Positions 58,538 to 64,000 of a stretch of 64,000 bases of DNA are shown here, piece by piece. This stretch comes from DAOUJI01 sp965197415 (lineage in GTDB: Bacteria > Chloroflexota > Dehalococcoidia > Lucifugimonadales > JAGWBF01). The first letter of the stretch is position 1. Every line of letters begins with the position of its first letter. The position numbers were made by a program, and so were the translations under genes. The notes under the pieces are model-generated. The model saw only the letters and a list, made by a program, of their open reading frames with translations, made no database searches and was not told the origin of the DNA. Where the stretch lies: positions 744,001 to 808,000 of the forward strand of contig OZ240207.1 in the NCBI GenBank assembly GCA_965197415.1. Direction: 5' to 3'.

Positions 58538-59758
58538 CTATCTCCTCATGATAAGGGCCGAACCCATCAACGGGCTGCCCCATCCCATATTCATGGATGT
58601 CTCGGCGTCTTTCACCTGGCGGCACCCCTTCTCGGAGTAGTCGTAGGTGTGCTCGCCGTTCTGCCAGTTGGGGCAGTAGTCGTCAGCCAGCCCTCGCAGC
58701 TGCCGGACGTTTTCGATGACCATGTTCATGCCGTGGGTGTATCCCTCGCACAAGTGGCCGCCGCTGGTGTTGTTGGGCCGCTTGCCCCCCAGGTTGATTG
58801 TGCCGCTGGTGACGTAGTCCTTGCCCTCGCCCTTCTTGCACCATCCGTAGTCCTCAAACTGGAGCAGGGTGGTGAAGGTGAAGGCGTCATAGCAGCCCGT
58901 CAAGTCCACGTCCTCGTGTTCGATCCCTGCGAGATCAAAGATTCTAGGGCCGATGTAATAGCCCGCAACACGGGTGATTGGGCCGCGTTGGTAGTGGGAC
59001 TCGCCGCCCCACTTGGTGCCCCGGCCCTGCACCGCCCTGATGTATACGGGCTTCTGCTTCAGGTTTTTGGCCCGCTCCGCTGACGTTACTATCAACGCGG
59101 TGGCGTTGTCCGTCTCCAGACAGCAGTCCAGCAGGTGGGCGCAGGGACGAATTATCCACCTGGAGTTGAGCACGTCGTCCACCGTCACACGTTCGGGCAT
59201 GATGGCCTTGGGATTGTTGGAAGCGTGGTTGCTGTGTGCCGCCTTTATAGCCGCCAGGTGCTCGCTCCGGGTGCCGTACTCCATCATGTGCCGGGTAAAA
59301 GTGTATGCGAAGTTCTGGACGGCGCTCTGAAGACCGTAGGTCCGCTTGCCCAGGTCGGCGCCTGAGACGGGCGCCGCTTGCCGGACTCCCGTGCCACCTA
59401 TTCGCACCTGGGAGTAGCCGTTCATGGACCTGAATATGGCCACGGTGTCGCACATTCCCGCTTCGATGGCTCCAACCGCGATGCCGATTAGCGCCTCGGT
59501 GCTGGATCCTCCGCCGGAACAGTCCATGAAGAAGTTGAGCCGTACGCCGAGGTCGTACATTATGGTGGTGGAAGTGGTGGAGTCTCCTCCGTGGTAGCTG
59601 AGCATCCCGTCCACCTGGTCGGCGCCCAGACCGGCGTCGTCCATGGCGTGCTGGACGGCTTCCACCGCCATCGCCCGTGTAGTGCGTCCGGAGTTCTTGC
59701 TGTACTCGGTTTCGCCGACTCCGACGACACAATATTTGTCCCTATGTTCCCAGACCAT
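58538..59758 (-). CDS. Thiolase-family protein (lipid-transfer/acetyl-CoA acetyltransferase type)
   Basis: This 406-residue thiolase-fold protein has CVVGVGETEYSKNSGRTTRA at the N-terminus, an FFMDCSGGGSSTEALIGIAVG region around Cys84 (the nucleophile position), and near the end GGKRPNNTSGGHLCEGYTHG with the C-terminal histidine. This is the subgroup associated with DUF35 partners, involved in CoA-thioester side-chain degradation of sterols or similar compounds. ATG 59758 has AGGAGGA six to eight bases upstream; a farther start at 59800 is less likely. It heads the group of thiolase, DUF35 and two barrel genes. Confidence 0.9.
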   Translation of the reverse strand: MVWEHRDKYCVVGVGETEYSKNSGRTTRAMAVEAVQHAMDDAGLGADQVDGMLSYHGGDSTTSTTIMYDLGVRLNFFMDCSGGGSSTEALIGIAVGAIEAGMCDTVAIFRSMNGYSQVRIGGTGVRQAAPVSGADLGKRTYGLQSAVQNFAYTFTRHMMEYGTRSEHLAAIKAAHSNHASNNPKAIMPERVTVDDVLNSRWIIRPCAHLLDCCLETDNATALIVTSAERAKNLKQKPVYIRAVQGRGTKWGGESHYQRGPITRVAGYYIGPRIFDLAGIEHEDVDLTGCYDAFTFTTLLQFEDYGWCKKGEGKDYVTSGTINLGGKRPNNTSGGHLCEGYTHGMNMVIENVRQLRGLADDYCPNWQNGEHTYDYSEKGCRQVKDAETSMNMGWGSPLMGSALIMRR

Positions 59759-59805
59759 GCTGAATCCTCCTGAGGGATTTTGGGGGCTGTGGGGCGCCAA
59801 TCGCC

Positions 59806-59833
59806 ATTATAAACAAACCTGAAGAAATGACAA
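59806..59833 (-). promoter_or_regulatory. Promoter for the thiolase gene group
   Basis: On the minus strand TTGTCA (59833-59828), 16-base spacer, TATAAT (59811-59806). Leader of about 40 bases to ATG 59758. Confidence 0.6.
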
Positions 59834-59860
59834 CACGAGGCTGGACGACGCCCGGGCGCC

Positions 59861-60841
59861 CTAGGAGCCGGCGGAGCTCCAGACCACCGCCGCGGCTCCG
59901 AGAAGACCGGCATCATCCCCCAGCGGGCTGACTTCAATGGTGAACCCCAGCTTCTTTATGTGGTCCATCGCGTGAGCGTCCACGTAGCTTTCCACGATGG
60001 GCCTCAACCGCCCCCACTCCTGGGACACACCACCGCCCAAAACGATGCGGTCAGGGTTGAAGGAGTGGAGAATCGTCACGAACCCACAACCCAGGGCCAG
60101 AGCTGCATCCTGGACCACCCCGGAAGCGAGCATGTCATTCCGGGACGCCGCCTGAAACACCATCTCCGAGGTGACTCGGTCTAGATCGCCGCCTGCCATA
60201 TGCGTTAGCGCCGAAGGCTGTCCTTGCCGGAGGCGTCGGACGGCGCTCTCCGCAATGCCCGTCCCTGAAGCCAAAGCGCCGAGGCAGCCCTGGCCGCCAC
60301 ACGCGCAGGGAGGCCCGTGTGGGTCGACGCAGATATGCCCCAACTCCCCGGCCATCCCGTAAGCCCCTGTCAGGAGGCGCCCATCGGTTACGATTCCGGC
60401 TCCTATGCCGGTGCTGATGGTCAGGTAGACCAGCATTTTGGCCCCGGCGCCCAGCCCGTACATATATTCGCCCAGGGCCCCCAGGGTGGCGTCGTTTCCT
60501 GCGTAGACAGGCCAGGGATGCTTGGCTTCCCAGTGAGCCTTTAGTGAGAAACCGTCCAGCGTTGGAAGATAGGGCGGTGCGTACAGGACGCCTGTATCAG
60601 GGTCAACGGGGCCAGCGAGCGCCAGGCCGACCCCCTGGATGGTCCGTGGAGCCGCCTCGTCGACAGTTTCTTCCAGCAACGCATCCAAGCGGGCGAGCAG
60701 ACGTTCCCTGGACTCGCGTCCTTCAGACCGCACCCGTTTGCGCCAGACGACCTCTCCTGAACGCTCCACTAAGGCGATTCGCAGGAGCGTGCCGCCCAGG
60801 TCGATGCCTATGGCCAACGGGTCGGAGCTAGGACCTGTCAT
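59861..60841 (-). CDS. ROK family protein, probable sugar kinase
   Basis: This 326-residue protein has the ROK ATP motif GIDLGGTLLRIALVERSG at the N-terminus, the substrate region AGNDATLGALGEYMYGLG (about residue 117), and the zinc motif GHICVDPHGPPCACGGQGCL (about 175-195) with CxCGxxGC. No N-terminal HTH exists, so it is a kinase and not a repressor; glucokinase or N-acetylhexosamine kinase is most likely. The ATG overlaps the TlpA stop (ATGA), although it is unrelated to cytochrome maturation. Confidence 0.92.
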   Translation of the reverse strand: MTGPSSDPLAIGIDLGGTLLRIALVERSGEVVWRKRVRSEGRESRERLLARLDALLEETVDEAAPRTIQGVGLALAGPVDPDTGVLYAPPYLPTLDGFSLKAHWEAKHPWPVYAGNDATLGALGEYMYGLGAGAKMLVYLTISTGIGAGIVTDGRLLTGAYGMAGELGHICVDPHGPPCACGGQGCLGALASGTGIAESAVRRLRQGQPSALTHMAGGDLDRVTSEMVFQAASRNDMLASGVVQDAALALGCGFVTILHSFNPDRIVLGGGVSQEWGRLRPIVESYVDAHAMDHIKKLGFTIEVSPLGDDAGLLGAAAVVWSSAGS

Positions 60842-61461
60842 TGCGTATCTCCACCTTCTGCGGCCAGCGACAACCCCTTCAGGGCGTTCCGCAATTCAGC
60901 TTCGTCTATAGGGCCTTCCCAGCGTTCAACGATTCCGCCCTCAGCGTCGATGAAGAACTTCACCGGCAACCTGGCCACCCCGTAGCTGATGGCCAGAAGG
61001 CCCTCAGAGTCCCACACGTTGGGATATTCCAGCCCGAATTCCTGGATGTGGCCCAACGCCCCGGTTATGCTTTCGTCCAAAGCCACTCCTATAAATTCCA
61101 GGTCAGTTCCCTCCAAGTCCCGGTAGACCTGGGCCAGTGCCGGGGCCTCGTCACGGCACGGCGGGCACCAGGACGCCCAGAAGTCCAACAGCACTGCTTT
61201 TCCCTTCAGGTTCGAGAGCCTTATTTCAGCGCCGTCCAGGCTTTGCCGGTGGAAGTCCGGGGCCTGTCTCTGCTCGATGACCACGGTTCCGAACTCGTTG
61301 ACCACGCCCAGTCCGCCAGGGGTTCCTCCTGATTCCGCCAGAGCCCAGCCCAACACCGCAAAGAGGGCGGCGACCGGCACGACCGCAACCGCTATCAACA
61401 GGTTACGTTTGCGGTTGTCTGCGCCCCTTTCATCGACTGCGGGCAGTCCTCGCTCACTCAT
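60838..61461 (-). CDS. TlpA/ResA-like membrane-anchored thioredoxin
   Basis: A 207-residue protein with an N-terminal anchor at about 20-43 (LLIAVAVVPVAALFAVLGWA), then an AhpC/TSA-type thioredoxin domain with the redox site FWASWCPPCRDEAPAL (about residue 112) and GVARLPVKFFIDAEG (cis-Pro at 172). It should reduce apocytochrome cysteines (CcmG/ResA role) outside the cytoplasm. It is translationally coupled by ATGA overlaps to the genes on both sides, in the CcmF operon. Confidence 0.93.
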   Translation of the reverse strand: MSERGLPAVDERGADNRKRNLLIAVAVVPVAALFAVLGWALAESGGTPGGLGVVNEFGTVVIEQRQAPDFHRQSLDGAEIRLSNLKGKAVLLDFWASWCPPCRDEAPALAQVYRDLEGTDLEFIGVALDESITGALGHIQEFGLEYPNVWDSEGLLAISYGVARLPVKFFIDAEGGIVERWEGPIDEAELRNALKGLSLAAEGGDTQ

Positions 61462-62702
61462 CCCGCTTCTGGTCCCTGGCCGGAGTCCAGGTGTCTCTGC
61501 ATCAGCAGCGATTTGAACTCTTCCCTTTTCACATTATATTCGTCCAGCTCTATTCCACCCGATTCGTAGAGATCGTCGAGCATGGCTATCTCTCGCACCA
61601 GTCCTGCCCGGTCCAGTTCCGGGTCAGGTCCCTCTTCTGCACCAGCCCCGGCCAGCCCAGCGTGTCGCCGTTTCCCTATAATCACATAGGCAAGTAGCCC
61701 GGCCATAACAGCCCCGACCAGCGCAGGCAGCGCTGCTTTCAAGTATGGCCCTTCGGTGATTCCTTCTCTGATGCGGCTGCCCAGGGACGGCCTGGGGAGT
61801 CCGTCCAGTCCGATGTTGAACCGGGCCGCAGCCGGGAGGTTGGAGGCTTCCCATGCCATATATTGCCGTCCCGCCAAGTCTACCGACGACGTAGCCGTGA
61901 CCAGAGGCGGCAACCGGACTTCGCCCGTCCCTGCCTCCACCAGAAGCCGGAATGTCCCCGCGCCCATAGGAAAGGAATGGGTGAACTCCATGGAGTCTCC
62001 ATCATAGGGCATCCGGTAGCTATAGGACACCCTGTGTTCTCCCGGTACAACCGGAGACGATATTGCGAACCCTGTCCCAACGGTGATCACCTGGCCCCCT
62101 GGCATGTCCGAAGCCACCTCTAATTCCAATGCCTCCGGCGGTCTGGAGAAGCGCAGGAACTGCATCATAGCGGGCTGAGACAGATCGGGAATGAAAGCGC
62201 GGTCCGACGTGTTGGTCAGAGTCAGCACCTCAATAGCCGTTACACTGTCCTTGGACTCCCGCGCCCCTCTGAGCAGCAGCACGTCCGATTCCACCACGAT
62301 GTCGTCTATCGTGCCCGTCGGCTCATATACGATAACCTCCACCGGCGCCAGGAAGAAGTCGGGCGAGAGGTTTACACTGTACAGTATGTCCCCATAGCGG
62401 GCGGCAACGGCGTAAGATGCTCCCGTGATGACCTCCACGCCGGTAAACTCGAATCGGCCTTCGGAGTCGGTGGTGGCCCTGGCGACGTTGACTATACCCG
62501 TGTCGGCGATGACGTGGAGGGTTACGTCCAAGCCGTCGGGCGCTTCGGACCCAACGGTGCCGTTAATGACCCTTCCCGATATGACGGCGGACTCCTGGGC
62601 TGTTGCGTGGCCGGACGAGGCCAGACATACGGCGGCGAGCGCCAAACCTGCCACGGCCAAGGCCCGACTAGCCAAGCTAAGACGAAGGGCCGTCGTTCTC
62701 AT
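61458..62702 (-). CDS. Membrane-anchored beta-sandwich protein, cytochrome c maturation context
   Basis: A 414-residue exported protein. Signal peptide at residues 8-36 (ALAVAGLALAAVCLASSGHA), then a carboxypeptidase-regulatory-like Ig domain (SGRVINGTVGSEAPDGLDVT, RATTDSEGRFEFTGVEV), further beta-rich regions, a C-terminal membrane helix near residue 345 (LPALVGAVMAGLLAYVIIG), and a cytoplasmic tail with MLDDLYESGGIELDEYNVKR, similar to SHOCT-like tails. The chosen ATG 62702 overlaps the end of the CcmI-like gene. No CcmH family match is seen; it could present apocytochrome or be unrelated. Function unknown. Confidence 0.75.
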   Translation of the reverse strand: MRTTALRLSLASRALAVAGLALAAVCLASSGHATAQESAVISGRVINGTVGSEAPDGLDVTLHVIADTGIVNVARATTDSEGRFEFTGVEVITGASYAVAARYGDILYSVNLSPDFFLAPVEVIVYEPTGTIDDIVVESDVLLLRGARESKDSVTAIEVLTLTNTSDRAFIPDLSQPAMMQFLRFSRPPEALELEVASDMPGGQVITVGTGFAISSPVVPGEHRVSYSYRMPYDGDSMEFTHSFPMGAGTFRLLVEAGTGEVRLPPLVTATSSVDLAGRQYMAWEASNLPAAARFNIGLDGLPRPSLGSRIREGITEGPYLKAALPALVGAVMAGLLAYVIIGKRRHAGLAGAGAEEGPDPELDRAGLVREIAMLDDLYESGGIELDEYNVKREEFKSLLMQRHLDSGQGPEAG

Positions 62703-63141
62703 GGCTGTCCGGTGTTTCGTCCAACGCCCCGGCGGACTCATCGGAAGTCGGGGGGCCATCGTCTGAAATGGACCTGGCTGCAAGAATCTCGGCCTCCAAC
62801 TCGGCGTCCGTCTCTTGGAGCTTCAGATCCTCTTCCCGGAGAAGCGAAGCCGCCCGGACCCGGTAGTCCCTGAGCCGTCCCTGATACTCCTCCTCGTCCA
62901 AGCGGCCGAGTTCTCGCTCCAGTTGGAGCGTACGTATCTCATCCAGCGCGGCCTCCTCAGGTTGGGCCATTCCTGCACTTGCCGATTGGAACGGCCTCTG
63001 GCTGCGCCTGGACCTGACAAAGGGATATACGACCACTCCGATGGCAAGAAGAGCTAGTAGGACTCCGATGGCTATTCCCAAGTCACTGCCGGCCGGTCTG
63101 AATTGTGACCCGATGATGCGACGGCGCTGAGATTTTATCAC
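62677..63141 (-). CDS. Short CcmI-like membrane protein
   Basis: A 154-residue protein with a hydrophobic helix at about residues 21-41 (LGIAIGVLLALLAIGVVVYP) and then a charged helical stretch, LQLERELGRLDEEEYQGRLRDYRVRA, which follows the D/E-R-x-L-G-x-x-x-E-E-x-Y pattern of CcmI N-terminal domains. No TPR domain follows, so it is far shorter than proteobacterial CcmI. The start is GTG at 63141; the ribosome site is weak. It lies between ccmF and the beta-sandwich gene, overlapping the latter. Confidence 0.7.
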   Translation of the reverse strand: MIKSQRRRIIGSQFRPAGSDLGIAIGVLLALLAIGVVVYPFVRSRRSQRPFQSASAGMAQPEEAALDEIRTLQLERELGRLDEEEYQGRLRDYRVRAASLLREEDLKLQETDAELEAEILAARSISDDGPPTSDESAGALDETPDSHENDGPSS

Positions 63142-63218
63142 TCCAAAGGTCAGGCAAGAGAAATCTCATCGTTCTTGAAATAGCCGCCCAAGCGAAAAGC
63201 CGGGCCCATCCTGGGAAG

Positions 63219-64000
63219 CTAGTCTCCCCCTGCCGGAGCCGTTGCAGGTGTCCGAACGGGGGCGGGCGACAGCCTCCGCTGAGGCCACAACGCGATTACG
63301 GTCCCCAGCCCGAATATCGGCCCAGCCACCCACATCCACCACACCAGCGGATTTACGAAGACCCTGAAGCCCACTCTTCCTTCGTCCAGCGCCTCGCTGG
63401 GTATGATGTACAAGTCCTCCACCGGCGTTGAGCGGATGCCTGCTCTAGTGGCCGCTATGTTGAACCCTGGGTAGAACGACCTTTCGGCGTTGATCACGCC
63501 GACGAAGGAGTCTCCTTTGTATGCGTTAATCGTGGACACCCACTGAGTGCGGTCTGCCCGCAAGGTTGTCGTGGTGTCCACGTATTCCAGTCGATAGTCG
63601 CCGACTTGTGCCTGTTCCCCTGGCCCCAGTATCACGTCCTTCTGGATTTCATAGAAAGAGGAGCCGGTGATGCCCAAGGCCAAGAGGATTATCGCAATGT
63701 GGACTATATATCCGCCGTACCTGGGCCTGTTGGCAGAAATTAGTTTTACAAAAGCCAATCCATAGTTCTCTCCATGCCCCGCGCGCACCCTGGTCCCGTT
63801 GAACCATTCCAGCAGAATTCCCGCCAAAACCATTGCGCAGATGCCGAAAGAAGCCAGGGCGAAGGGTTTTTTCACGCCCAGCACGCCTATAACTGCCAGC
63901 GTGGCCGCCGCCGCAATCAGAGGCCCCGTCAAGCTCCTAATCAGCGTCCTCCATGACCCCCTGCCCCACGGCAGCAGCGGACCCACTCCCATCAGGAATA
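63219..64000 (-). CDS. ccmF: Cytochrome c maturation protein CcmF, C-terminal part (5' end outside window)
   Basis: The frame is open to the window edge, so only the C-terminal 260 residues are visible. They begin in the motif LMGVGPLLPWGRGSWRTL typical of CcmF, continue with several membrane helices, RPRYGGYIVHIAIILLALGI (a conserved histidine in a helix) and a periplasmic region with LGPGEQAQVGDYRLEYVD and ERSFYPGFNIAATRAGIRST, then a last helix VNPLVWWMWVAGPIFGLGTV. CcmF is the heme lyase component of system I, attaching heme to apocytochromes c. The downstream genes TlpA and CcmI-like fit this role. Confidence 0.93.
   Translation of the reverse strand, partial: FLMGVGPLLPWGRGSWRTLIRSLTGPLIAAAATLAVIGVLGVKKPFALASFGICAMVLAGILLEWFNGTRVRAGHGENYGLAFVKLISANRPRYGGYIVHIAIILLALGITGSSFYEIQKDVILGPGEQAQVGDYRLEYVDTTTTLRADRTQWVSTINAYKGDSFVGVINAERSFYPGFNIAATRAGIRSTPVEDLYIIPSEALDEGRVGFRVFVNPLVWWMWVAGPIFGLGTVIALWPQRRLSPAPVRTPATAPAGGD

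Noticed and set aside
1..64000. Prophage, insertion sequence or replication origin
   Set aside because: No transposase, integrase, phage structural gene, dnaA or DnaA-box cluster was recognised.

Overview
The window looks like a chromosomal segment of a free-living Chloroflexota bacterium, most likely of the Dehalococcoidia / SAR202 type. This is inferred from gene content, not from a marker phylogeny. The supporting traits are moderately high GC, many dispersed catabolic paralogs (two LLM flavin monooxygenase-like genes, two kynurenine-formamidase-like cyclases, four vicinal-oxygen-chelate or related small barrel genes, SDR, QOR, HIBADH-like, acyl-CoA dehydrogenase, thiolase plus OB-fold partner), heavy TTG/GTG start use, and several short intergenic palindromes. 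There is no transposase, prophage, CRISPR array or replication origin.

Layout. 1-5.8 kb: end of a family 2 glycosyltransferase, a PIG-L deacetylase, and a peptide-type ABC importer (lipoprotein plus two permeases). 5.8-8.6 kb: a very large minus-strand fusion of a permease with VCBS/FG-GAP repeats and an ASPIC/UnbV domain. 8.7-14.3 kb: LLM enzyme, cyclase, a tandem pair of NHL beta-propellers and an FMN alpha-hydroxy-acid oxidase. 14.4-18.6 kb: lepA, the two ATPases that fit the importer (the second apparently starting at ATT), and tRNA-Leu(UAG). 18.7-22.4 kb: small barrel protein, SDR, two VOC proteins, a 54-residue SEC-C zinc protein and a QOR. 22.6-24.6 kb: an accessory island with a Fic AMPylase and a TIR-like (PF10137/Cap12-type) protein, the best candidate for an unusual defence or conflict module. 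24.8-30 kb: second cyclase, tRNA-Lys(CUU), phosphoesterase, then housekeeping thiL-tsaE-tsaB-ndk with rsfS convergent. 30-38 kb: hydrolase without a nucleophilic serine, acetyl-CoA synthetase, coiled-coil membrane protein, VOC, HIBADH-like enzyme, SMP-30-like lactonase, RibD-C protein, LLM. 38.4-42.9 kb: membrane protein, ankyrin lipoprotein, and a DUF4258/zinc-finger toxin-antitoxin-like pair lying between an acyl-CoA dehydrogenase gene and a 120-bp second copy of that gene's 3' end. 43-47.3 kb: YihY/BrkB, an Ala/Gly-rich LEA-like repeat protein, and coaX-coaBC. 47.3-56.4 kb: HpcH/HpaI aldolase, complete glycine cleavage set (gcvT-gcvH-gcvPA-gcvPB) and a heterodimeric ABC exporter. 56.6-59.8 kb: two tandem double-barrel proteins, an OB-fold zinc protein and a thiolase. 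59.8-64 kb: ROK kinase, TlpA-like thioredoxin, a membrane-anchored beta-sandwich protein, a CcmI-like protein and the C-terminal part of CcmF, forming an overlapping cytochrome c maturation operon that runs off the window.

How the genes work together. The two halves of the peptide importer sit about 10 kb apart on opposite strands. CoaX and CoaBC supply CoA for the acyl-CoA dehydrogenase, thiolase and acetyl-CoA synthetase. TsaB and TsaE act in t6A tRNA modification. The glycine cleavage genes feed one-carbon metabolism. The remaining catabolic genes are scattered single genes or pairs, which suggests broad use of dissolved organic compounds rather than one identifiable pathway.
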